NCBI RefSeq assembly: GCF_026810505.1
Contig: NZ_CP101750.1
Location: forward strand, 7,800,515-7,864,514
Reading direction: 5' to 3'
Source of the DNA: Streptomyces sp. Je 1-369
GTDB taxonomy: Bacteria > Actinomycetota > Actinomycetes > Streptomycetales > Streptomycetaceae
Length of the DNA: 64,000 bases
In this document: positions 6,801 to 15,700 of the stretch, piece by piece
How the letters are laid out: each line of letters starts with the position of its first letter
How positions within the stretch are numbered: position 1 is the first letter of the stretch
Position numbers and translations under genes: made by a program
Notes under the pieces: model-generated
What the model saw: only the letters and a program-made list of their open reading frames with translations
The model's database searches: none
What the model was told of the DNA's origin: nothing

Positions 6801-9759
6801 GGTCGGCCTCGGGCTCGCCGAGGCCGGGCACCCGCTCCTCGGCGCGGCCGCGGAACTCGCCGAGGGCGACGTACGGCTGCTCACCGGCCGTATCGGCAGG
6901 CAGAGCCACCCCTGGCTAGCCCAGCACACACTCTTCGGTACCGCTGTCGTGCCTGCATCCGTGCTCGCGGAGTGGGCGCTGCGCGCCGCCGACGACGCAG
7001 GTTGCGCGGGCGTCGAGGACCTCACGCTCCAGGCGCCCCTGGTGCTGCCCGACGCGGGGGGCGTGCAGGTGCAGATCGTGGTGGGGGCGGCCGATGGGGA
7101 GGGCGGGCGCCGGGATGTTCATGTCTACGCACGAGCTGACGACGAGGATGCCCTCGACGGGGGTGGTGCGGCGTGGACGTGTCATGCGGCGGGGCAGCTG
7201 GTTGCCGAGTCTGCGGGTGCGGGTGACGGTGACGTAGATGATCAGGAGGGGGCGTGGCCGCCTGCTGGTGCCGAGCCCGTCGACCTGAGCGACTTCTACG
7301 AGCGGGCCGCCGCGACCGGCGTCGGCTACGGGCCGGTCTTCACGGGTCTGCGCAGCCTGTGGCGGCGGGGAACGGAGCTGTACGCCGAGGCAGTACTTTC
7401 TCAAGAGGCGCCGGACGGGGCCGGGTTCGGCCTGCACCCTGCCCTCCTCGATGCCGCGCTGCACCCCGCTCTCCTCGGCGAGCCGCCGACCGGCGCCGAC
7501 CAGGTGTGGCTGCCGTTCAGCCTGTCCGGGGTGTCCCTGTGGGCCACCGGCGCGACATCCGTCCGCGTCCGCCTCACACCGCTGGACGACGACATGCCGC
7601 TCTCCGAACGCTCGGGCCGCACCTGGCAGGTCGCGGTGAGTGACCCGACCGGGGCGAAGGTGCTGACGTGCGAGGCCCTGGTCGTGGTCGCGGCGGGGCG
7701 GCGGGAGCTGCGGGATACCGGTCGGAGTGGGGCGTCCGATCTGTATGCGGTGCGGTGGGTACCGGTGGCGGAGCCGGAGTCGGCAGCGGGGGTGGTTTCG
7801 GCGGGGGAGGCTCCGTCGGACTGGGTCCGTCTGGGTGAAGGTGGCGTCCGCGACCTGGACGCTTTGCGTGCGGGCGTTGACGCGGGTGCTCCGGTTCCGG
7901 CCGTGGTTCTCGCCGATGTGGAGAGCACCGGGGCGAGTGAGGCGCCGGCCGCGGTGGAACGTACCGCCACACTGCTGGATCAGTGGCTCGCCGACGCGCG
8001 ATTCGGCGACGCCCGTCTGGTGCTGCTCACGCACGGCGCGGTCGCCGCGGGGGGCGGATCGCTGCCCGTCCCGTCGGCCGCCGCGGTGCGCGGCCTCGTG
8101 CATCAGGCGCAGGTCGAGCACCCGGGCCGCTTCCTCCTCATCGACACGGGTGTGGGTGCGGGTGGTGGGGTTGGGGTGGGTGACCCCGCCCTGCAACATG
8201 CCGTGGCCGCCGCCCTGGCCGGGAACGAACCCCAACTCGCCCTCCGGCACGGCCACATCCTGGCACCCCGGCTCCTCGCAGCCGCCCCGACAGCAACGTC
8301 CGCGACCACCGACGAGACGCGGCCGCTCGACCCGGACGGCACGGTGCTCCTCGTCGGATCGGCCGGGGCACCGGTCGCCGCCCTCGCGGAACACTTGGTA
8401 CGCACCGATCAGTGCAGGCATCTGCGGATCCTGAGCGATGGACAACTACCGTCGGTCGCAGCCGAGTTGCGTGACCTTGGCGCCACCGTGCAGCTGGACG
8501 CCCTCGACCCCACCAACCCTGCCGCGCCGACAGAAGCGGCCGTAGCCGCCGTCGGCGCGGACCACCCCCTCACAGGAGTCATCCACGTCACCGGCGCCTC
8601 GACGAGCGGCTCGTTCGCCGACGGGTGGGCGGCGCGAGCGGCTGTCACCGCTGCCCTGGACGCCGCGACGGCACACCTTCCCCTCGCCCTGTTCGCCGTA
8701 CTGTCCCCGGCCGGCGCCGACCTGGGAATCCCGAGGTCGGCTGCCGACGCCGGAGCCGACGCGTTCCGTGGAGCACTCGCCCTCCACCGGCACACCGCCG
8801 ACACGACGGGCATCGTCCTGACCTACGCCCCACCGCCCACCGAGCCGAGCGCCCACACACCCCGCACCCCTGGGATCGGCATCAGGGCGATGGAGCCCGG
8901 ACAACTCCCCGCCCTGCTCGACGCGGCCCGCGCACACGGCGGCACCCCCCTGGTCGGTGTCCGCCTCGCCCCACGCACGCTTGCCTCCGTAGACCCCGAC
9001 GTCCTGCCCGCGCCGCTGCGCGCACTCGCCGCGTCGCGGGTCCCCGCACGGCGTACCGCCGCCGACCGTACGCCGCCCACGGACTGGTCGGCCCGGCTGG
9101 CCCCCCTGTCCGCCGCCGAGCAGCTCCGGCTGCTCACCGGCGCCGTACGCACCCACGCCGCCGCGGTCCTCGGCCGCACCGACCCGGAGGCGCTGCGCGG
9201 CGACGCCACGTTCAAACAGCTGGGTCTGGACTCGCTGACGGCCGTCGAGCTGCGCAACCGGCTCGTGGCGGACACCGGGCTGCGCCTGCCCACGGCCCTC
9301 GTCTTCCGCCACCCCACCCCCGCCGCCGTCGCCGTCCATCTGCGCGAGCGGCTGACCGGCGGCGGCGAGCGGCCCGCGCGAGTCCCTGCCGGACCGTCCG
9401 CCCCGGGTGCCGTGCTGAGCGACCTGACCCGCATGGAGGGCAGCCTCGCCGCGCTCGCGACCCGGCTGACCCACGGCGAGACGGGCGAGATCACCACCCG
9501 GCTGGAGGCGCTCCTCGCCCGCTGGAAGACCACGAACGCCACGACGAACGCCACGGCGAATGCCACGCCCGACGTTACGGCGAACGGCACGGCGACGGGC
9601 GCGGCCAACGGCACGGCCGACGTCACGACGGACGACGACGGCGGCGCCGCCGACCGGCTCAAGGTCGCGTCCGCCGACCAGATCTTCGACTTCATCGACA
9701 ACGAGCTGGGTGTCGGGCCCGACACCTCGCGCGCCACCCCCACTCCGAAGGCCGGGTGA
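898..9759 (+). CDS. monAI: modular type I PKS subunit 1: loading module plus extension module 1
   Basis: A 2953-residue cytosolic multienzyme that starts the chain. Domain order: KSQ (about 30-448), AT (555-860), ACP (phosphopantetheine Ser1002), then KS (Cys1249), AT (Ser1703), DH (His2010, Asp2185), non-functional KR (about 2480-2690), ACP (Ser2779) and a C-terminal docking region. There is no N-terminal docking coil, as expected for the first subunit. The start at 898 has only a weak GAGAG site; ATG at 949 (Met18) follows a better-spaced GGGAG and is a realistic alternative. The C-terminus holds an Asn/Ala/Thr-rich stretch (nt 9534-9640) and a 14-residue tail after the docking helix IDNELGV that sister subunits lack. 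The split load+M1 and the keto outcome match MonAI of monensin. Confidence 0.93.
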   Translation: MSPVLEAISDFGPGAPLMFSGSQERIAGPEPIAVVGMACRLPGASDPAAFWRLLSEGRSAVRDTPPEQRRTDSGLRGPGGYLDRIDGFDAPFFHIGPREAEAMDPQQRLLLELSWEALEDAGIRPPTLARSRTGVFVGALWDDYADVLNRATRNAVTRHTMTGVHRSILANRISYAYHLAGPSLTVDTAQSSSLVAVHLACESIRRGECETAFAGGVNLICSPRSTALAEARFGGLSATGRCHTFDARADGFVRGEGGGLVVLKPLGAARRDGDTVYCVVRGSAVNSDGATDGLTLPSGQAQRDVVRTACDQAQVRPDQVQYVELHGTGTPVGDPVEAAALGAALGAAPGQDGARTAPLAVGSAKTNVGHLEAASGIVGLLKTALSIHRRRLAPSLNFSTPNPAIPLADLGLTVQREPADWPRPEQPLIAGVSSFGMGGTNGHLVVADASVARVPVAEKAASVEPSAVVPWPVSAHSAAALPAQAARLRTHLAAHPTTPDAARIGHALATTRTPLAHRAVLLGADTTDLLGSLDALAAGEETAAVVCGEAYSDGKPAFLFSGQGAQRPGMGRELYAAHPVFADALDEAFAALDVHLDRPLRDIVLGDDAERQGLLDRTEYTQPALFAIETSLYRLAAAHGLTPDYVLGHSVGEITAAHVAGVLSLADASALVAARGRLMQAVRAPGAMAAWQATADEAAELLSGHEERVAVAAVNGPESVVVSGDRDTVEELTAAWQAYGRKARRLKVSHAFHSPHMDAVLDELRAVAAGLTFHAPVIPVVSNVTGEPVAADGGEQADPEYWARHAREPVRFLAGVRGLCERGVTTFVELGPDAPLSAMARECFPVTASVDSASGGGPGRPRPAAVAVCRRGRDEVHTFMTALAQAYVRGVDVDFTAAYGARGGAQRLSLPTYAFQRERYWPDAEPAEYREASREASPPDEAGQRPDGSARTELAERLAALSVADQERTLLGLVAKQVAFVLGGTSSTVETARTFKQLGFDSMAAAELSERLGTVTGLPLPATLTFDHPTPLAVAARLRARLMGTGDENLARSAGPDGTGPDGTGFDGADPSGTDDDPIAIVAMSCRYPGGAGTPEDLWRLIADGADAIGAFPTDRGWDLERLFHPDADRSGTSCTRQGGFLYEAADFDAEFFDISPREALAVDPQQRLLLECAWEAFERAGLDPRTLKGSPTGVFVGMTGQDYGPRLHEPSQSTDGYLLTGSTPSVASGRLSFSFGLEGPALTVDTACSSSLVTLHLAAQALRRGECDLALAGGATVLATPGMFTEFSRQRGLAPDGRCKPFAESADGTGWAEGVGLVLLERLSEARRKGHEVLAVIRGSAVNQDGASNGLTAPNGPSQQRVIRAALADARLAADEVDAVEAHGTGTTLGDPIEAQALLATYGQGRSPERPLWLGSVKSNIGHTQAAAGVAGVIKMVLALRHGLLPATLHVDEPSGHVDWSTGAVRLLTEPVGWPRGDRPRRAAVSSFGISGTNAHLVLEEAQADDGAPAAAPAESDGGLLPWVVSGRSGEALREQARRLAEFVAEGGPGGTASAAEVGRALVMTRSVFEHRAVVVGRDRDALTVGLEALASGVVSPDVVSGVASGDVGPGPVLVFPGQGSQWVGMGARLLDESPVFAARVAECEQALSAYVDWSLCEVLRGGGSELARVEVVQPVLWAVMVSLAEVWADQGIVPAAVVGHSQGEIAAAVVAGALTLEDGAKIVALRSRALRQLSGAGAMASLGVGQEQAAVLVDGQPGVGIAAVNGPSSTVISGPPEQVAAVVADAEARGLRGRVIDVDYASHSPQVDTITDELTRILAGIRPVQAPVAFYSAVTGSRIDTTGLDTDYWVTNLRRPVRFADAVTALLADGHRVFIESSSHPVLTLGLQETFEEAGADAVTVPTLRREDGGLSRLALSLAQAFTAGCAVRWEKWFPGGGVTGGAELPTYAFQRRRYWLEAAAGGQDAVGLGLAEAGHPLLGAAAELAEGDVRLLTGRIGRQSHPWLAQHTLFGTAVVPASVLAEWALRAADDAGCAGVEDLTLQAPLVLPDAGGVQVQIVVGAADGEGGRRDVHVYARADDEDALDGGGAAWTCHAAGQLVAESAGAGDGDVDDQEGAWPPAGAEPVDLSDFYERAAATGVGYGPVFTGLRSLWRRGTELYAEAVLSQEAPDGAGFGLHPALLDAALHPALLGEPPTGADQVWLPFSLSGVSLWATGATSVRVRLTPLDDDMPLSERSGRTWQVAVSDPTGAKVLTCEALVVVAAGRRELRDTGRSGASDLYAVRWVPVAEPESAAGVVSAGEAPSDWVRLGEGGVRDLDALRAGVDAGAPVPAVVLADVESTGASEAPAAVERTATLLDQWLADARFGDARLVLLTHGAVAAGGGSLPVPSAAAVRGLVHQAQVEHPGRFLLIDTGVGAGGGVGVGDPALQHAVAAALAGNEPQLALRHGHILAPRLLAAAPTATSATTDETRPLDPDGTVLLVGSAGAPVAALAEHLVRTDQCRHLRILSDGQLPSVAAELRDLGATVQLDALDPTNPAAPTEAAVAAVGADHPLTGVIHVTGASTSGSFADGWAARAAVTAALDAATAHLPLALFAVLSPAGADLGIPRSAADAGADAFRGALALHRHTADTTGIVLTYAPPPTEPSAHTPRTPGIGIRAMEPGQLPALLDAARAHGGTPLVGVRLAPRTLASVDPDVLPAPLRALAASRVPARRTAADRTPPTDWSARLAPLSAAEQLRLLTGAVRTHAAAVLGRTDPEALRGDATFKQLGLDSLTAVELRNRLVADTGLRLPTALVFRHPTPAAVAVHLRERLTGGGERPARVPAGPSAPGAVLSDLTRMEGSLAALATRLTHGETGEITTRLEALLARWKTTNATTNATANATPDVTANGTATGAANGTADVTTDDDGGAADRLKVASADQIFDFIDNELGVGPDTSRATPTPKAG
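985..4035 (+). other. loading module: KSQ-AT(malonyl)-ACP
   Basis: The ketosynthase active site reads DTAQSSS: Gln190 replaces the nucleophilic Cys, the hallmark of KSQ domains that decarboxylate malonyl-ACP instead of condensing. Both KS histidine motifs (HGTGT and NVGH) remain. The AT has GHSVGE with Ser650 and HAFH at 750-753, the malonyl-CoA signature. The ACP motif is LGFDSM with Ser1002. The predicted starter is therefore acetyl made from malonyl-CoA, as in monensin. Confidence 0.93.
4126..9360 (+). other. extension module 1: KS-AT(methylmalonyl)-DH-KR(dead)-ACP
   Basis: KS has VDTACSSS (Cys1249). AT has GHSQGE (Ser1703) and YASH at 1802-1805, the methylmalonyl signature. DH keeps HxxxGxxxxP (His2010) and DAALH (Asp2185). 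The KR is broken everywhere that matters: the Rossmann loop reads GSAGAPV instead of GGTGxLG, the catalytic Ser position is Pro2604, Tyr is Asp2617, Asn is Asp2621, and the Lys position in the WAAKA-like motif is Arg. Without a hydroxyl the DH has no substrate, so the module should leave a beta-ketone. In monensin this is the C25 carbonyl that becomes the terminal hemiketal. Confidence 0.9.
5593..5950 (+). repeat. AT1 block nearly identical to AT2 (11323-11680)
   Basis: About 360 bp spanning the N-terminal part of the AT of module 1 is almost base-for-base the same as 11323-11680 in module 2, including third codon positions. Both copies use many GTG/TTG/GGT-type codons and contrast with GC3-saturated DNA on either side. 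Shorter versions of the same block occur in AT4 (about 23760-24160) and AT7 (about 42590-42850). This looks like recent duplication or gene conversion between modules. Confidence 0.8.
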
Positions 9760-9780
9760 CCCCACATGGCGAGTGAAGAG
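9747..9780 (+). promoter_or_regulatory. translation-start leader conserved at two subunit junctions
   Basis: The sequence before and across the start of subunit 2 (GAAGGCYGGGTGA, then ATGGCGAGTGAAGAG) recurs at 40991-41024 before subunit 5. It supplies a weak AAGG ribosome site. In subunit 1 the TGA inside this leader is the actual stop codon. In subunit 4 the stop lies upstream, right after the docking helix, and the leader is untranslated by that gene. Confidence 0.6.
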
Positions 9781-12700
9781 CAACTGGTCGAGTACCTGCG
9801 CAGGGTGACCACCGAGCTCCACGACACGCGTCGGCGCCTGGCGCGGGAGGAGGACCGCAGGCACGAGCCGATCGCGGTCGTCGGGATGGCCTGCCGTTTC
9901 CCGGGCGGCGTCGCCTCGCCCGAGGACCTCTGGGACCTCGTGGCCGCGGGGAAGGACGCCATCGAGGACTTCCCGACCGACCGTGGCTGGGACCTGGAGT
10001 CGCTCTACCACCCGGACCCCGCCAACTACGCCACCAGCTACGTGCGCCACGGCGGTTTCGTGGACGACGCGGGCTCCTTCGACGCCGACTTCTTCGGCAT
10101 CAGCCCGCGCGAGGCGCTGGCGATGGACCCGCAGCAGCGCCTGATGCTGGAGACTTCCTGGGAGCTGTTCGAGCGTTCCGGCATCGACCCCGTCTCCCTC
10201 AAGGGTAGTCTCACGGGCGTCTACGCGGGTGTGTCGAGCGAGGACTACATGTCCCAACTCCCGCGCATTCCCGAAGGGTTCGAGGGACACGCCACCACGG
10301 GCAGCCTCACCAGCGTCATCTCCGGCCGGGTGGCCTACAACTACGGTCTCGAAGGCCCCGCCGTCACCGTCGACACGGCCTGCTCCGCGTCGCTCGTCGC
10401 CATCCACCTGGCGAGCCAGGCACTGCGCCAGGGCGAGTGCGACCTGGCCCTCGCGGGCGGGGTGCTCGTGCTGTCGAGCCCGCTGATGTTCACCGAGTTC
10501 TGCCGCCAGCGGGGGCTCGCGCCCGACGGCCGCTGCAAGCCGTTCGCCGCCGCGGCCGACGGCACGGGCTTCTCCGAGGGCATCGGCCTGATCCTGCTCG
10601 AACGCCTCTCGGACGCCCGCCGCAACGGTCACAACGTCCTGGCCGTCGTCCGCGGCTCCGCGGTGAACCAGGACGGCGCGAGCAACGGTCTGACCGCCCC
10701 CAACGACGCCGCGCAGGAACAGGTCATCCGCGCCGCCCTCACGAGCGCCCGGCTCACCCCGGCCGACGTGGACGCGGTCGAGGCCCACGGCACCGGCACC
10801 AAACTGGGCGACCCCATCGAGGCGGGCGCCCTGCTCGCCACCTACGGCCAGCACCGTGAGCGGCCCCTACTGCTCGGCTCCCTCAAATCCAACATCGGCC
10901 ACACGCACGCCACCGCCGGTGTCGCCGGAGTCATCAAGACGGTCATGGCGATGCGCAACGGCCTGGTGCCCGCCACCCTCCACGTCGAGGAACTCAGCCC
11001 GCACGTCGACTGGGACACGGGCGCGGTCGAGGTCGTCACCGAGCACACTCCCTGGCCCGACACCGGCCACCCGCGCCGGGCCGGAGTGTCCGCGTTCGGG
11101 ATCTCGGGCACGAACGCGCACCTGATCCTGGAGGAGGCGCCGGAGGAGGTGCCGGAGAGGGTGCCCGGCGTCGCCCCGTCCGTGGCGGGGAGTGCCGTGG
11201 TTCCGTGGGTGGTTTCCGGCAGGACACCCGAGGCGTTGCGTGAACAGGCGCGGCGGCTGGGCGAGTTCGTGGCCGGGGACACGGAGGCGCTGCCGGGCGA
11301 GGTCGGCTGGTCGCTGGCGACGACGCGGTCGGTGTTCGAGCACCGGGCTGTGGTGGTGGGCCGGGATCGGGATGCGTTGACGGTTGGTCTTGAGGCGTTG
11401 GCGTCCGGTGTGGTGTCCGCCGATGTGGTGTCGGGGGTGGCGTCCGGTGATGTGGGTCCTGGGCCGGTGTTGGTGTTTCCGGGGCAGGGGTCGCAGTGGG
11501 TGGGGATGGGGGCTCGGCTGTTGGATGAGTCGCCGGTGTTCGCGGCGAGGGTTGCTGAGTGTGAGCAGGCTTTGTCCGCGTATGTGGACTGGTCGTTGTG
11601 TGAGGTGTTGCGTGGGGATGGGAGTGAGCTGGCGCGGGTGGAGGTCGTGCAGCCCGTGTTGTGGGCGGTGATGGTGTCGCTCGCTGCGGTCTGGGCGGAT
11701 CAGGGGATCGTCCCGGCTGCCGTGATCGGGCATTCGCAGGGCGAGATGGCCGCCGCGTGTGTTGCGGGCGCGCTGTCGCTTCAGGATGCGGCACGGATCG
11801 TAGCGGTACGAAGTGACGCACTGCGGCAGCTTCAGGGGCACGGCGACATGGCGTCCCTGGGGACCAGTGCCGAGCAGGCCGCGGAGCTGATCGGCGACCG
11901 TCCTGGTGTGAGTATCGCCGCCGTCAACGGGCCCTCCTCGACCGTCATCTCGGGGCCGCCCGAGCATGTCGCGGCCGTCGTCGCCGACGCGGAGGCCGCC
12001 GGGCTGCGCGCCCGCGTCATCGACGTCGGCTACGCCTCCCACAACCCGCAGATCGACGCACTCCACGACCTCCTCACCGAACGCCTCGCCGACATCCGGC
12101 CCGTGTCGACGGATGTGGCGTTCTATTCGACGGTCACGGCTGAACGTCTCGCGGACACCGCGGCGTTGGACACGGACTACTGGGTGACCAACCTCCGTCA
12201 GCGGGTCCGGTTCGCCGAGACGGTGGAGGCGCTGCTTGCCGATGGCTACCGGTTGTTCATCGAGGTCAGCGCCCATCCGGTGCTGGGTCTTGGTATGGAG
12301 GAGACGATCGAGCGGGCGGATGTGTCCGCCACGGTGGTTCCGACTTTGCGGCGTGATCACGGTGGTGTCGCTCAGTTGACCCGTGCTGCCGCGCAGGCGT
12401 TCGCGGCGGGTGCGGAGGTCGACTGGCGGCGCTGGTTCCCGGCCGGGCCGACGCCTCGTACCGTCGACCTGCCCACGTACGCCTTCCAACGCCGACGCTA
12501 CTGGCTCGCCGACACGGTGAAACGGGACGACGCCGGATCGCAGGGGGCGACCGGGTCGGGGCACGCGCAGTTGGGCACCGTCGTCGCGCTCGCCGACGGG
12601 CGAGTGGTGCTCAATGGCCGGGTCTCCGCCGAGCGCGGAAGCTGGCTGGGCGGGCACGTGGTCGCCGGGACCGTGCTGGTGCCGGGGGCCGCGCTGGTCG

Positions 12701-15700
12701 AGTGGGTGCTGCGGGCCGCCGACGACGCGGGCTGCGCGACGCTCCGGGAACTGACGCTCCAGGCGCCTTTGGTGCTCCCCGAGACCGGGAGCCTCCAGGT
12801 CCAGGTCGTCGTGGACGCTGCCGACGACCAGGGCGGGAGTGACGTACGCGTGTACTCGCGTCCTGAGCGGGACGCCGGGGCGGTGTGGGTGTGCCATGCG
12901 GTCGGCGAGCTCGCGCGGGAGTCGGGGGCGAGGCCGCTGCGGCAGGCTGGTGCGTGGCCCCCGGCGGGGGCGGAGCCGGTGGACGTGGGCGAGTTCTACG
13001 AAGGTGTCGCCGCCGCCGGATACGAGTACGGCCCCGCGTTCCGCGGGCTGCGCGCGATGTGGCGGCAGGGCGAGGAGCTGCTGGCGGAGGTGGAGCTGCC
13101 TGAGCAGGCCGGTTCGCCCGCCGGGTTCGGCATCCACCCGGCGCTGCTGGACGCCGCTCTGCACCCGCTGCTCGCACAGCGCAGCCTGGACGGCGCTGCG
13201 GATGGGCAGGTGTTGTTGCCCTTCACCTGGAGCGGTGTCTCACTGTGGGCGACCGACGCCACGACCGTACGCGTGCGCATCAGTGGGCTCAGTGCGCTGC
13301 TTGGGAGCGGTGCGGAGACGGTCTCGCTGATCGTCACCGATCCCACCGGGTGGCCCGTGCTCGACGTCGCGGAGCTGCGGCTGCGGTCGACCAGTGCCCG
13401 ACAGGTGCGGGCCGCTGTGGGGGCGGTCGGGTCCGGTGCCGATGGACTGTACGAACTGCGGTGGACGTCGCTTCCCGGCCAGGCGGTCGTGGACAGGCTC
13501 GGCGCGATCGATGCCGCCGGGTGCGTGACGCTCGGTGGGCTGGACGTCGAGGGCGTGCGTGGGCTCGCCGGAGCCGATGCCTCGCCGCCCTCCATGGTGC
13601 TGGCCCCCGTGGACACACCGGACGCCGCGTCGAGCGAGGACGGACTCGCCCTGACGGCGCGCGTGTTGGGCGTCATTCAGGAGTTCCTTGCCGAACCCCG
13701 CCTCGAGCAGACGCAGCTCGTCTTCGTCACCCGGGGCGCGGCCGGTCCTGACGAGGCGGGCGGGGTGCCGTACGCCCCGGACCCGGCGGGCGCGGCCGTA
13801 TGGGGCCTGGTCCGCAGTGCGCAGTCGGAGAACCCGGGCCGCTTCGTGCTGCTCGACGCCGACGTCGACACCGACGTCGACGTTGACACCGACCTCGGCA
13901 CCTACGTCGATGACGCGGAGTTCGGCCGCGGCGACCGCGCGATTCTGCGCGCGGTCCGTTGCGCGACCGACGCGGACGAGCCCCAAGTCGCTCTGCGCGG
14001 GGATCGCGTACTGGTGCCCAGGTGGGCGCGCGCCGACGTACCGGCCGAGTTGTCCGGGCCGTCCGGCGCCCGGGCCTGGCGGCTCGTGGGTGGTACGTCA
14101 GGGACGCTGGATGCCGTCGAAGCCGTGGCCTGCGACGAGGTGCTGCGTCCGTTGGAGCCGGGGCAGGTCCGTATCGCCGTGCACACCGCCGGCGTCAACT
14201 TCCGCGACGTACTGATCGCACTCGGCATGTATCCGGACGCCGACGCGCTGCCCGGCACCGAGGCGGCCGGTGTGGTGACGGAGGTCGGGCCCGGCGTCAC
14301 CCGCCTGTCGGTGGGCGACCGTGTGATGGGCATGCTGGAGGGCGCCTTCGGGCCGTGGGCCGTCGCCGACGCGCGCATGCTGGCGCCCGTCCCGGCAGGC
14401 TGGGACACGAGGCAGGCGGCCGCGGCCCCGGCCGCGTTCCTCACCGCCTGGTACGGGCTTGTCGAGCTGGCCGGGTTGAAGGCGGGCGAGCGCGTGTTGA
14501 TCCATGCCGCCACGGGTGGTGTGGGGATGGCGGCGGTGCAGATCGCCCGGCATCTCGGTGCCGAGGTGTTCGCCACCGCGAGTCCGGCCAAGCACGGCGT
14601 GCTGGAGGAGATGGGGATCGACGCCGCCCACCGTGCTTCCTCACGTGACGCGGGGTTCGAGGACGCCGTCCGCCGGGCCACCGGTGGGCGTGGCGTGGAC
14701 GTCGTACTCAACAGCCTCACCGGCGAACTCCTGGACGCCTCCCTCCGGTTGCTCGGCGAGGGCGAGGGCGAGGGCGAGGGTTCGGGTGAGGGTGGGGCTA
14801 CGGGCACAAGTATGGGTGGACGTTTCGTCGAGATGGGCAAAAGCGATCCGCGCGACCCCGAACTGATCGCGCTGAAGCACCCCGGCGTGCGGTACGAAGC
14901 CTTCGACCTGGTCGCCGACGCCGGGCCCGAGCGGCTCGGGCGGATGCTCGACCTGCTCGGCGGCCTCTTCGCCGACGGGACGCTCGTACCGCTGCCGGTC
15001 GCGGCGCGGCCCCTGGGGCGGGCGCCCGAGGTGTTCCGTTTCATGAGCCAGGCCAAGCACACTGGCAAGCTCGTGCTCGACGTACCCGCTCCGCTCGACC
15101 CCGACGGCACCGTCCTCATCACCGGAGGCACCGGCACCATCGGGGCCGCTGTGGCCGAACACCTGGCGCGCACGGGCGAGAGCAGGCATCTGCTCATCGC
15201 AAGCCGCAGCGGAGGCGCGGCCGTAGGTGCGTCCGAACTCGCCTCGCGTATCGCCGAGCTGGGGTCCGACGTCACCTTCGCCGCCGTCGACGTGACCGAG
15301 CCCGGCGCCGTCGCCGCGCTGGTCGCCGGGATCGATCCGGCGCACCCGCTGACCGGAGTCGTACACGCCGCCGGTGTGCTCGACAACGCCATGATCGGCA
15401 GCCAGAACCCCGACAGCCTCGCCCGGGTGTGGGCGGCCAAGGCGGGCGCCGCGCACGAACTGCACGAAGCGACGCGGGAGATGAGGCTCGGCCTCTTCGT
15501 GATGTTCTCCTCCTTCGCCTCCACCATGGGCACCCCGGGTCAGGCCAACTACGCCTCCGCCAACGCCTATTGCGACGCGCTGGCCGCGCGCCGCCGCGCC
15601 GAGGGCCTCGCCGGGCTCTCCGTGGCATGGGGGCTGTGGGAGGCCACCAGCGGCCTGACCGGCACGCTGTCCGCGGCCGACCGGGCCCGCATCGACCGGT

